Positions 41,482-49,911 of a DNA stretch of 64,000 bases are shown here, in pieces; within the stretch, counting starts at the first letter, position 1; each line of letters opens with the position of its first letter. Below the pieces are notes generated by a model. The model was not told the DNA's origin and did not search any database. It worked only from the letters and a program-made list of their open reading frames with translations. Source of the stretch: Frigidibacter oleivorans (GTDB lineage: Bacteria; Pseudomonadota; Alphaproteobacteria; Rhodobacterales; Rhodobacteraceae); the NCBI RefSeq assembly GCF_003993775.1, contig NZ_RJRZ01000003.1, forward strand, positions 248,001 to 312,000. The letters are read 5' to 3'. Both the position numbers and the translations under genes were made by a program.

Positions 41482-43338
41482 TCAGCCTTTCAGGACGTAG
41501 TGGTCGGGGCCGATCTCGTCATAGGCCGAGGCGGCGGGTTCATGGCCCACCGGGAAGATCGGCGAGGGGATGGGGGTATATTCCACCTCGCCCCGCAGCA
41601 CCCGGCGGCGGGGATCCGCGATGGGCACCGCCGACAGCAGCGACCGGGTATAGGGGTGCGTGGGGTTGCCGAAGACCGCCGCGCGCGGCCCGATCTCGAC
41701 GATCCGGCCCAGATACATCACGCCGACATGATGGCTGACCCGTTCGACCACCGCCATGTCGTGGCTGATGAACAGGAAGGACAGGCCGAGGTCGGACTGC
41801 AGTTCCATCATCAGGTTCAGCACCTGCGCCTGCACGCTGACATCGAGCGCGCTGACCGCCTCGTCGGCGATGATCAGCTTGGGGTTCAGCGCCAGCGCCC
41901 GGGCGATGGCGACGCGCTGGCGCTGCCCGCCCGACAGTTCGTGCGGATAGCGGCGCAGGAAGCTGCGCGGCAGTTCCACCCGGTCGAACAGCCCCGCCAC
42001 CCGGTCATGCAGCGCGCTGCCCGAGGCGATGCCGTAGTTGCGCAAGGGTTCGGCCACCACGTCCAGCAGCCGCATCTGCGGGTTGAGGCTGGCGAAGGGG
42101 TCTTGGAACACCATCTGCACCTCGCGCCGGGCGCGGCGCATGCCGCGCTCGTCCAGCGTCAGCACATCCTGCCCGTCCAGCCAGACCTGCCCCGAGGTGG
42201 GTTCCACCAGCCGCAGGATCGACCGGCCGCAGGACGACTTGCCGCAGCCCGACTCGCCCACCAGGCTCAGCGTCTGGCCCTGCCGCAGGGTGAAGCTCAC
42301 ATCCTCGACGGCGTGGACATAAGCGATGGTGCGGCGCAGCAGCCCGCCCTTGACCGGAAAGCGCGTGGTCAGGTGCTTCACGTCCAGCAGCACCGCGGGC
42401 TCCACCGCGGGCGCGACCGGCGCGGGGCGGGCAGCGGCGGGTTCCGCCTGCGCCGCGCCGCCGCGATCCAGCAGGCGCATCGGCTCCGGCGCATCCTTGC
42501 CCGCCATCTCGCCCAGGCGGGGCACCGCGGCGAGCAGCGCCTTGGTATAGGGATGTTCCGGGGCCTCGAAGATCTTCTCGACCGGCCCCTCCTCGACCTT
42601 GTTGCCGCGATACATGACCACGACGCGGTCGGCCATCTGCGCCACCACCGCCATGTCATGGGTGATGAACATGACCGCGGTGCCCTTCTCGCGCTTCAGC
42701 CGGTCGATCAGGGCGAGGATCTCGGCCTGGATCGTCACGTCGAGCGCGGTCGTGGGTTCGTCGCAGATCAGCAGCCGCGGCTCGCAGGCCATCGCCATGG
42801 CGATCACCACCCGCTGCCGCATCCCGCCCGACAGTTCGTGCGGGTATTGCCGGATGCGGCGTTCGGGTTCGCTGATCCGCACCAGCCGCAGCAGTTCCAG
42901 CGCGCGGGCCTCGGCCGCGGCGCGGGACAGGCCCTTGTGCACGCGCAGGCCCTCGGTCAGCTGCCGGCCCACGGTGAAGACCGGGTTGAGCGAGGTCATC
43001 GGCTCCTGGAAGATCATGCCGATCTCGTTGCCGCGGATCTGGCGCATCAGGTCCGGTTCGGCCTTGGCCAGATCGATCTCGCCGCCGCCCTCGCGCCGGA
43101 ACAGCAGCCGCCCGCCCGCGATCTCGCCGCCGCCGAATTCCACCAGCCGCATCAGCGACAGCGACGACACCGACTTGCCCGACCCGCTTTCGCCGACGAC
43201 GCAGACGCACTCGCCCGGGGCGATGTCGAAACTGACATCCTCGACCCCGACGACGGTGCCCTCGCCCGTCTCGAATTCCACCCTCAGGTTGCGAATCGAT
43301 ACCAGCGGAGATTCGGCTGCGGCCGGCGTGTCGAGCAT
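41482..43338 (-). CDS. Peptide/glutathione-type ABC transporter, fused double ATPase
   Basis: A 618-residue fusion of the two ATP-binding subunits (DppD-DppF type, as in GsiA). First half: Walker A GESGSGKS (49-56), signature LSGGMRQRV, Walker B LLICDEPTTALD. Second half after an Ala/Pro linker (about 300-320): Walker A GESGCGKSS, signature LSGGQRQRV and Walker B LIIADEAVSALD. Both carry the C-terminal oligopeptide extension (HPYTKALL, HPYTRSLL). It is divergent from its binding protein and permeases, with which it should form one importer. Confidence 0.94.
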   Translation of the reverse strand: MLDTPAAAESPLVSIRNLRVEFETGEGTVVGVEDVSFDIAPGECVCVVGESGSGKSVSSLSLMRLVEFGGGEIAGGRLLFRREGGGEIDLAKAEPDLMRQIRGNEIGMIFQEPMTSLNPVFTVGRQLTEGLRVHKGLSRAAAEARALELLRLVRISEPERRIRQYPHELSGGMRQRVVIAMAMACEPRLLICDEPTTALDVTIQAEILALIDRLKREKGTAVMFITHDMAVVAQMADRVVVMYRGNKVEEGPVEKIFEAPEHPYTKALLAAVPRLGEMAGKDAPEPMRLLDRGGAAQAEPAAARPAPVAPAVEPAVLLDVKHLTTRFPVKGGLLRRTIAYVHAVEDVSFTLRQGQTLSLVGESGCGKSSCGRSILRLVEPTSGQVWLDGQDVLTLDERGMRRARREVQMVFQDPFASLNPQMRLLDVVAEPLRNYGIASGSALHDRVAGLFDRVELPRSFLRRYPHELSGGQRQRVAIARALALNPKLIIADEAVSALDVSVQAQVLNLMMELQSDLGLSFLFISHDMAVVERVSHHVGVMYLGRIVEIGPRAAVFGNPTHPYTRSLLSAVPIADPRRRVLRGEVEYTPIPSPIFPVGHEPAASAYDEIGPDHYVLKG

Positions 43339-43722
43339 CTGGGGACCCTGTCAGATCGGAATTCGATGGACGCGGCCGACGGTCGCGGCCTTGCCCCGAC
43401 GCTAGCGAGAAGCTGACCGGAAAGTCAAACGTGCTTGGGTCCTTCCCGTGCGGCAAGGATGACGCAAGGCCACCTCGCAAGCCTATTGCCTTTTTTCGCG
43501 GCTTGATCCGACAATCAGCATCAGTCGGGCCGCGCCGCACCGGGGCACCCGTCAGCAACCATCAGACGCGAAAAGGAACGCGCATTGCCGAGGTCATCGA
43601 CACCATCCGGAACCGGATGAAGGACGACAGGTGATGCGGGGTGCCCGCCGGGATCCGGCCGGGTGCCTGCCGCGAACGGCGGCCGACGCGGAACCGCGCG
43701 GATATCCAACAAGGAGAGTGGA
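43339..43722. other. Divergent control region of the peptide transporter locus
   Basis: This 384-bp gap separates the ATPase operon (minus) from the binding-protein operon (plus). For the minus strand TTGACT (43428-43423) and TAGCGT (43404-43399) with 18 bases between are a candidate promoter. For the plus strand TTGCCT (43486-43491) and GACAAT (43510-43515) are a weaker one. A GTG-initiated frame at 43431-43634 encodes 67 residues ending RIAEVIDTIRNRMKDDR, but it lacks a clear ribosome-binding site, so I do not call it. No long palindrome was found. Confidence 0.45.
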
Positions 43723-45429
43723 ATGAAACTGAAGACGATCTTGCTGGGCGCGGGTGCGACCCTGGCGCTGGCCCCGGCCGCATTGGCCGAACGGGGCGCC
43801 GACGGCCATGTGAACGTGATCTATTCGCAGGCGCCGTCGATCATGAACCCCTACCTGTCCTCGGGCACGAAAGACATCGAGGCGGCGAGCCTCGTGATCG
43901 AACCGCTGATCCGCTATGACGAGACGGGCGCGATGCTGCCCTGGCTGGTCGAGGAGGTGCCGACGCTGGAAAACGGCGGCGTGTCCGAAGACCTGATGAC
44001 CATCACCTACAAGATCAAGCCCGGCCTGAAATGGTCGGACGGCACCGACTTCACCGCCGAGGACGTGGCCTTCACCGCCGAATACTGCATGCATCCCGAA
44101 GGCGGCTGCGCGCAGCTGGCCAAGTTCGAGGGCGTGAGCAGCGTCGAGGCGGTGGACCCGCTGACGGTGAAGATTACCTTCAGCGAACCGAAGCCCTTCC
44201 CCTATGGCCCCTTCTCGGGCGGCCAGGGTCCGGTGATCCAGAAGGCGCAATTCGCCGAATGCCTCGGCGCGCGGGCGCCCGAATGCACCGACGCCAACTT
44301 CATGCCGGTCGGCACCGGCCCGTTCAAGGTCGACGAGTTCCGCCCGAACGACGTGATCTCGCTGTCGGCCAACCCGGAATACCGCGACCCGGCCAAGCCC
44401 GCCTTCGCCACCATGACCTTCAAGGGCGGCGGCGATGCGGCGGCGGCGGCGCGGTCGGTGCTGGAAACCGGCGAGTTCGACTATGCCTGGAATACGCAAC
44501 TGGCACCCGAGGTGCTGGCCGAGATGCTGAAGGGCGGCAAGGGCCAGCTGGTCAACGCCTTCGGCACGCTGGTCGAGCGGATCGAGATCAACATGACCGA
44601 CCCCTCGCCGAGCCTGCCCGAGGGCGAGCGCTCGACCGCCGCGCACCCCCACCCGATCTTGTCCGACATCCGGGTGCGGCAGGCGCTGTCGATGGCGATC
44701 GACCGCCAGCTTCTGTCCGACGTGGGCTATGGCGAGGCCGGCCGGCCGACCTGCAACCTCGTGCCCGCGCCCGAGATGTATGCCTCGACCGACAACACCG
44801 GCTGCCTGACCTGGGACATGGAGGGCGCGAAGGCGCTGCTGGAGGAAGCCGGCTGGACCGATACCGACGGCGACGGCATCCGCGACAAGGACGGCATGAA
44901 GCTGAGCCTGCTCTACCAGACCTCGACCAATGCCGTGCGCCAGGACTTCCAGGCGATCATCAAGCAGTGGTGGACGGAACTGGGCGTCGAGACGGAGCTG
45001 AAGAACGTCGACGGCTCGGTCTTCTTCGGCGGCGACCCCGGCTCGCCCGACACGTTCCAGAAGTTCTATGCCGATGTCGAGATGTACGCGAACAACTTCG
45101 ACGGCACCGACCCGGAAAGCTATCTGGCCATGTATACCTGCGACAAGGCGCCCAAGCCGGAAACGCAGTGGCAGGGCGAGAACATCAACCGCTTCTGCGA
45201 CCCGGAGTACGATGCGCTGATCGCCGAACTGGGCAAGACGGGCGAACTGGAACAGCGGGGCGAGATCGCGAAGCGGCTGAACGACATGCTGACCAAGGAC
45301 AGCATGGTCATCATCCCGCTGGTGGATCGCGGCCGCCTGTCGGCGCATTCCAACACCCTGGGCGGCGTGGTCCTGAACACCTGGGACAGCGAGCTGTGGA
45401 ACGCTGCCGACTGGTACCGCATCAAGTAA
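43723..45429 (+). CDS. Peptide ABC transporter substrate-binding protein
   Basis: Periplasmic binding protein of the oligopeptide/dipeptide (SBP_bac_5) family, 568 residues. Signal peptide residues 1-22 (ALAPAALA then ERGADG). The mature protein has NVIYSQAPSIMNPYLSSG at the start, VIEPLIRYDETGAMLPWLVEE and YKIKPGLKWSDGTDFTAEDV, which is the family signature region. Two short Cys pairs occur (Cys-containing CMHPEGGCAQ and CLGARAPECTD), probably disulfides. The ATG at 43723 is preceded by AAGGAGAG. A strong hairpin follows the gene before the permease. Confidence 0.94.
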   Translation: MKLKTILLGAGATLALAPAALAERGADGHVNVIYSQAPSIMNPYLSSGTKDIEAASLVIEPLIRYDETGAMLPWLVEEVPTLENGGVSEDLMTITYKIKPGLKWSDGTDFTAEDVAFTAEYCMHPEGGCAQLAKFEGVSSVEAVDPLTVKITFSEPKPFPYGPFSGGQGPVIQKAQFAECLGARAPECTDANFMPVGTGPFKVDEFRPNDVISLSANPEYRDPAKPAFATMTFKGGGDAAAAARSVLETGEFDYAWNTQLAPEVLAEMLKGGKGQLVNAFGTLVERIEINMTDPSPSLPEGERSTAAHPHPILSDIRVRQALSMAIDRQLLSDVGYGEAGRPTCNLVPAPEMYASTDNTGCLTWDMEGAKALLEEAGWTDTDGDGIRDKDGMKLSLLYQTSTNAVRQDFQAIIKQWWTELGVETELKNVDGSVFFGGDPGSPDTFQKFYADVEMYANNFDGTDPESYLAMYTCDKAPKPETQWQGENINRFCDPEYDALIAELGKTGELEQRGEIAKRLNDMLTKDSMVIIPLVDRGRLSAHSNTLGGVVLNTWDSELWNAADWYRIK

Positions 45430-45449
45430 GGCGGTCCGCCGCCTGAACC

Positions 45450-45483
45450 GGACGCCCCGCCCGCAGCCCGGGCCGGGGCGTCC
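45450..45483 (+). terminator. Hairpin between binding-protein and permease genes
   Basis: GGACGCCCCG (45450-45459) pairs perfectly with CGGGGCGTCC (45474-45483). It sits 20 bp after the binding-protein stop and 44 bp before the permease. There is no T-run, so partial termination or protection of the upstream mRNA is more likely than a full stop. Confidence 0.55.
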
Positions 45484-45527
45484 GTCGCATTCCCCTTCCC
45501 TCTCGCGCCCGGAGGCATCGCCCCCGC

Positions 45528-46535
45528 ATGCTGACCTATACGATCCGCCGCCTGCTGATCGCCATACCGACGCTGCTGTTCATCAGCCTGATCATCTTCC
45601 TGCTGCTGGACCTCGCGCCCGGCGACCCGATGGCACAGATGCCGCTGACGGTGCCGCCCGAGGTGCGCCAGAGAATGCGCGAGGCGCTCGGCCTCGGCGA
45701 ACCGATCCATATGCGCTATCTGCTGTGGCTGAAGCAGTTCTTCGTGATCGAGCCGCTGAACATCCTCGACCAGATGCTGGGCACCGACATGGCCGGCGAT
45801 GCGCAGCGGGTAATTTCCTGGCAGACGCGCAGCCCGGTCGCCGACATCATCGCGCAGCGCATCCCGCAGACGCTGTGGGTGGTGGGCCTCGCCTATGTGC
45901 TGGGCGTCGCCATCGCGCTGCCGATCGGCATCCTGTCGGCCTACCGGCAATATTCGTGGTTCGACCAGCTGGGCACCTTCGTGTCGATGGTGGGCTTCTC
46001 CGTCCCGACCTTCTTTACCGGCGTGGTGCTGATCATCCTCTTCGCGGTCAACCTGAACTGGTTCCCCTCGATCTACGACACCACGCACCGAGTGACGGAC
46101 TGGGACAGCTTCGTCTTCCAGATCCGGCAGATGGTGCTGCCGGTGACGGTGCTGGCGCTGTACAACGCCAGCCAGATCAGCCGGTTCATGCGCGCCTCGA
46201 TGCTCGACAACCTGCGGCAGGACTATGTGCGCACCGCCCGGGCCAAGGGGCTGCGGGAACGGGCCGTGGTGCTGACCCATGTGCTGCGCAACTCGATGAT
46301 CCCGGTGGTCACGGTGATCGCGCTCGGCGTGCCCACGATCTTCGGCGGGGCGATCATCACCGAACAGGTGTTCAAGGTGAACGGGCTGGGGCAGCTGCTG
46401 ATCACCGCCATCCAGGCCAACGACATCCCGATGGTGCAGACGCTGACCTTCATCTTCGCGGTGCTGATCGTGCTGTTCAACCTGGTCGCCGATGTGCTGT
46501 ACGGCCTTCTGGACCCGAGGATCCGCTATGACTGA
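45528..46535 (+). CDS. Peptide ABC transporter permease (DppB type)
   Basis: First transmembrane subunit of the importer, 335 residues with six helices. The EAA-type cytoplasmic loop is YVRTARAKGLRERAVVLTHVLRNSMIP (from about residue 228, read within the sequence), and the N-terminus MLTYTIRRLLIAIPTLL is typical of DppB/OppB. A 50-residue loop between helices 1 and 2 (residues 75-110) is longer than in E. coli DppB. GGAGG lies 12 bases before the ATG. Its stop overlaps the next permease by 8 bp. Confidence 0.93.
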   Translation: MLTYTIRRLLIAIPTLLFISLIIFLLLDLAPGDPMAQMPLTVPPEVRQRMREALGLGEPIHMRYLLWLKQFFVIEPLNILDQMLGTDMAGDAQRVISWQTRSPVADIIAQRIPQTLWVVGLAYVLGVAIALPIGILSAYRQYSWFDQLGTFVSMVGFSVPTFFTGVVLIILFAVNLNWFPSIYDTTHRVTDWDSFVFQIRQMVLPVTVLALYNASQISRFMRASMLDNLRQDYVRTARAKGLRERAVVLTHVLRNSMIPVVTVIALGVPTIFGGAIITEQVFKVNGLGQLLITAIQANDIPMVQTLTFIFAVLIVLFNLVADVLYGLLDPRIRYD

Positions 46536-47442
46536 GACCGTGGTCCCCACCCCGCAGACCGCCCCCGCCTCCAGCCAGATGCGCGACATCTGGCGCCAGT
46601 TCCGCAGCCATCGCGGCGCGATGCTGGGGCTGGCCATCTTCGTCACCATCCTCGTGGTGGTCTGGCTCGGGCCGCTGGTCTGGAACACCGCGCCCACCTT
46701 CGTCGACATGCGCAGCCGCAACCAGGGGCCGTCGCTGGCGCATCCGCTGGGCACAGACCAGCTGGGCCGCGACATGCTGGCCCGGCTGATGGCGGGCGGC
46801 AAGGTGTCGATCGCCGTGGGCCTGACCGCGATGGGCCTGTCGATCCTGCTCGGCACGCTGATCGGCGTGTCGGCCGGCTTCTTCCGCCGGCTCGACGGGG
46901 TGCTGATGCGGCTGACGGACCTGTTCCTGGCCCTGCCGCTGCTGCCTCTGCTGCTGGTGATGGTGATGCTGTTCCGCGAACCGCTGTCGCAGCGCTTCGG
47001 TCCGGAAACGGGGATCTTCATCCTGATCGTCATCGCCATCGGCGTGACCAGCTGGATGCAGACCGCCCGCATCGTCCGCGGCGAGGTTCTGGCGCTGAAA
47101 GAGCGGGAATTCGTGCTGGCGGCGCGGTCCATCGGCACCTCGCCCGCCAAGATGATCCTGCGCCACATCCTGCCCAACGTGCTGTCGCCCATCATGGTCT
47201 CGGCGACGCTGGGGATCGCCGCGGCGATCATCACGGAATCGGCGCTGAGCTTTCTCGGGCTCGGCTTTCCGCCGGATTTCCCGACCTGGGGGCGGCTGCT
47301 CTATGACGCCGTGGACCAGATCCAGCTGTTCCCGATGCGGGTGGTGATGCCGGGGATCGCGATCTCGCTGACGGTGCTGAGCGTCAACTACATCGGCGAC
47401 GGGCTGCGCGACGCGCTGGACCCGCGCATCCGCGGCCGCTAG
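46528..47442 (+). CDS. Peptide ABC transporter permease (DppC type)
   Basis: Second transmembrane subunit, 304 residues. HPLGTDQLGRDMLARLMAGG (residues 72-91) and the EAA loop FVLAARSIGTSPAKMILRHILPN are the DppC/OppC hallmarks. It starts with ATG at 46528 inside the end of the preceding permease gene. With the binding protein, the other permease and the divergent double ATPase it completes an importer for peptides or related N-acyl amino acids. Confidence 0.93.
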   Translation: MTETVVPTPQTAPASSQMRDIWRQFRSHRGAMLGLAIFVTILVVVWLGPLVWNTAPTFVDMRSRNQGPSLAHPLGTDQLGRDMLARLMAGGKVSIAVGLTAMGLSILLGTLIGVSAGFFRRLDGVLMRLTDLFLALPLLPLLLVMVMLFREPLSQRFGPETGIFILIVIAIGVTSWMQTARIVRGEVLALKEREFVLAARSIGTSPAKMILRHILPNVLSPIMVSATLGIAAAIITESALSFLGLGFPPDFPTWGRLLYDAVDQIQLFPMRVVMPGIAISLTVLSVNYIGDGLRDALDPRIRGR

Positions 47443-47461
47443 CAGGCGTGAAATGGAGGCG

Positions 47462-47510
47462 GCGGGGGGCCCTGCGCCCCCCGCAGGCTGTTCGGGTCGG
47501 CTGCAGGGGG
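47462..47510 (+). repeat. Interspersed hairpin repeat, copy 2
   Basis: GCGGGGGGC (47462-47470) pairs with GCCCCCCGC (47476-47484), loop CCTGC. The tail GGGTCGGCTGCAGGGGG resembles the GGATCAGCTGCAGGAGGG tail of copy 3. It lies in the 75-bp gap between convergent stops of the permease and the DUF3422 gene, where it may also stop transcription. Confidence 0.55.
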
Positions 47511-47517
47511 CCTTGGG

Positions 47518-48801
47518 TCAGTGCCCGCCCTGGCGGATGCGACGGCGGATCACCCACCAGACCGCCAGCAGCACCGGCGGCACCAGCACCGCGGTCAGCA
47601 CCTCCTTGCCGATACCCGCGCCCTTGGCGAGCGGCGCCAGCGCATAGGCGGCAAGGCTGACCGCGTAGTAGCCGATGGCCACCACCGACAGCCCCTCTAC
47701 CGTGTGCTGCAGCCGCAATTGCAGCGCGGCGCGGCGGTCCATGCTGGCCAGCAGGTCCTGGTTCTGCGCCTGCCGTTCCACATCGACGCGGGTCTGCAGC
47801 AGCTCGCCCGCGCGGGTGGCGCGTTCGGCCATCCGCTGCAGCCGGCGTTCGGCGCTGGCCACGGTGCGCATCGCCGGATCGTAACGGCGCAGGAAGAACT
47901 CGCCGAAGGTCTGCCAGCCTTCCAGCCGCGTTTCGCGCAGCACGTCCAGCCGTTCGCGCACGATGGCCTCGTAGGCGGCGGTGGCGCCGAAGCGGAAGGC
48001 ATGGCGCATGGCCAGCGCCTCCAGCTCGGCCGAGACGGTCAGCAGCCCGTGCAGCACCTCTTCGGCCGGGCGGGCCTCGTCGGACATGTCGGCGACGAGG
48101 TCGAGCAGACGGCGGTCGATGCCGTTCAGCCGGGCGTTCAGCGCCCGCGCCTGCGGCAGCCCCAGCATCGACATGGCGCGATAGGTCTCGATCTCGCACA
48201 GGCGCTGCACGATCCGGCCCACCCGCTGCGGCCCGGTATCCGGCCGCACGAAGACGGCAAAGCGCATCTGGCCCGAGGGGTCGATGCGGAAATCGCCGGC
48301 GATCACCGCCTGCCCGTCATGGATCGCCGCGACGGCGAGGCTTTCTGGGACGAACCAGCCCGACAGCCGGCCCTCCAGCGCGCCCATGTCCGGCAGGTAG
48401 TCGACCCGGATCAGCACCGCCGCCAGCCGCCGCCCCGGCGCCTCGGCCCGCCAGTCCGCCGGGAAAACCTCGGCCAGCGCCGGGTCGAAGGGCCGGTCGG
48501 ACAGGCCGGGCGAGAAGGCGGAATAGGTCACGAATTCGGTATGGCTTTCCCATTTCAGCGCATGGCGCCCGATGGTCCCGGCATGATGGGTGACCTCGGC
48601 ATCCGGCGCGGACGCGCCATGGCGGGACAGCAGCGCGACCAGATGCGCATGGTCGCGGGCGCGGTCGCGATTGGCGGCATCGGCGGGTTCCTTGATCGCC
48701 AGGAACGCCGCCTCGCAGGGGGCAGCCAGCGCGGGAAAGGGCCGCGCATGCAGTTCGGATACCAGCGGGTAGCGCTGCGGGTGGTCGTCGGGTGTGGGCA
48801 T
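47518..48801 (-). CDS. DUF3422 family membrane protein
   Basis: A 427-residue protein of the DUF3422 family, which is widespread in proteobacteria and of unknown function. It starts YPLVSELHARPFPAL (residues 11-25), a family hallmark. A long helical, probably coiled-coil region covers about residues 240-370 (AERRLQRMAERATRAGELLQ). Two transmembrane helices follow near the C-terminus (about 378-420), with a basic tail. The ATG at 48801 fits the family start; the frame continuing upstream is unused. Confidence 0.9.
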   Translation of the reverse strand: MPTPDDHPQRYPLVSELHARPFPALAAPCEAAFLAIKEPADAANRDRARDHAHLVALLSRHGASAPDAEVTHHAGTIGRHALKWESHTEFVTYSAFSPGLSDRPFDPALAEVFPADWRAEAPGRRLAAVLIRVDYLPDMGALEGRLSGWFVPESLAVAAIHDGQAVIAGDFRIDPSGQMRFAVFVRPDTGPQRVGRIVQRLCEIETYRAMSMLGLPQARALNARLNGIDRRLLDLVADMSDEARPAEEVLHGLLTVSAELEALAMRHAFRFGATAAYEAIVRERLDVLRETRLEGWQTFGEFFLRRYDPAMRTVASAERRLQRMAERATRAGELLQTRVDVERQAQNQDLLASMDRRAALQLRLQHTVEGLSVVAIGYYAVSLAAYALAPLAKGAGIGKEVLTAVLVPPVLLAVWWVIRRRIRQGGH

Positions 48802-49134
48802 CGGGCATCTTCCGTCGGGCTGACCCGCAGCTAGGCGCGCGGGCGCGCCCCCGGCAAGGGACGGCCTGTCGCAGCGGTTGCATGCGCGCGCATACTGGCA
48901 CCGATGCCACGCCCTGCGAAGGGGGCGCCCCCTTCCGGCCGGTCCCGCGTGCCGGCCGCCCGGCCGGACCTCGACGGCTGCCGGCAAGGCCGGCGACCCG
49001 CCGCTGCCGCAAGAGCCGGGGGCACCCGTTTCCTGCGCATTGCCCGCACGGCCCGACCGGACCCGCAGGTTCCGGGTCGTGACGGCGGGCTGCCGCGACC
49101 AGGTTCCCCGGGCAACCACACAGGAGCCAAGACC
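48802..49134. other. Divergent intergenic region between DUF3422 and SDR genes
   Basis: A 333-bp, very GC-rich gap. I see several short inverted repeats (for example around GGCCGGCCGCCCGGCC near 48950) but no convincing promoter pair, RNA or gene. The SDR ribosome-binding site CAGGAG is at its right end. Confidence 0.4.
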
Positions 49135-49881
49135 ATGGAACTTCGCAACAAGATCATCATCGTGACGGGCGCGAGCAGCGGCATCGGCGCGGCCGCCGCC
49201 GCCCTGTTCGCGCGCGAGGGCGCAAGACTGGTGCTCGGCGCGCGGCGCGAACCCGAGCTTCGGGCGCTGGCCGACCGCATCGGGTCGGCCGAGGTGCTGG
49301 CGGGGGATGTCTGCGAGGCCGGATATGCCCAGGCCCTGGTCGATCTGGCGCTCGCCACTTACGGCCGGCTCGACGGCGCCTTCAACAATGCCGGCATCCT
49401 CGGCGATCTGGGCCCCCTGCCCCAGATGACGCCCGACACCTGGCACCGCGTGATCGCCACCAACCTGACCAGCGCCTTCCATGCGGCGCGCGCGCAGATC
49501 CCGGCCCTGCGCCGGACGGGCGGCGGCTCGATCGTCTTCACCTCGTCCTTCGTCGGGTTCAGCAATGGCGGGCTGCCGGGCATGGGGGCCTATGCCGCCT
49601 CGAAGGCCGGGCTGATCGGCCTGACCCAGTCGCTCGCCAGCGACCATGCCGCCGAGGGCGTAAGGGTCAACGCCCTGCTGCCGGGCGGCACCATCACCCC
49701 GGTTCTGGGCGACGACAGCCCCGAGGTGATGGACTACATCGCCGGGCTGCACCCGATGAAGCGGATGGCAGAGGCGGAGGAAATCGCCCAGGCGGCGCTG
49801 TTCCTGCTCTCGGACCGCGCGAGCTTCATGACCGGCAGCCCGATGATCGTCGATGGCGGGATGTCGGTGCGGCTGGCGTAA
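49135..49881 (+). CDS. Short-chain dehydrogenase/reductase, unknown substrate
   Basis: Classical SDR of 248 residues. The cofactor loop is TGASSGIG (11-18), followed by NNAG near residue 84, catalytic Ser137/138, Tyr153 and Lys157 (YAASK), and the C-terminal IVDGGMSV. An Arg pair after strand 2 (GARREPE) suggests preference for NADP(H). The substrate cannot be predicted from sequence or neighbours. The ATG at 49135 has CAGGAG nine bases before; the longer upstream frame is not used. A bidirectional terminator follows directly. Confidence 0.9.
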   Translation: MELRNKIIIVTGASSGIGAAAAALFAREGARLVLGARREPELRALADRIGSAEVLAGDVCEAGYAQALVDLALATYGRLDGAFNNAGILGDLGPLPQMTPDTWHRVIATNLTSAFHAARAQIPALRRTGGGSIVFTSSFVGFSNGGLPGMGAYAASKAGLIGLTQSLASDHAAEGVRVNALLPGGTITPVLGDDSPEVMDYIAGLHPMKRMAEAEEIAQAALFLLSDRASFMTGSPMIVDGGMSVRLA

Positions 49882-49884
49882 AGC

Positions 49885-49910
49885 GAAAGGGGGCCGCCCG
49901 GCCCCCTTTC
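49885..49910. terminator. Bidirectional intrinsic terminator between SDR and pntB
   Basis: GAAAGGGGGCC (49885-49895) and GGCCCCCTTTC (49900-49910) form a perfect 11-bp stem with loop GCCC. Both strands end in CCCTTTC. It occupies the 30-bp gap between two convergent stop codons. Confidence 0.8.
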
Positions 49911-49911
49911 C

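Noticed and set aside
43431-43634. Small GTG-initiated frame of 67 residues upstream of the peptide-binding protein
   Set aside because: The end looks protein-like, but there is no ribosome-binding site, and it lies in a divergent control region. I could not support it without comparison to other genomes.
48802-49134. Inverted repeats suggesting an RNA or attenuator between DUF3422 and the SDR gene
   Set aside because: In sequence this GC-rich short complementary stretches arise by chance, and none forms a convincing conserved structure.
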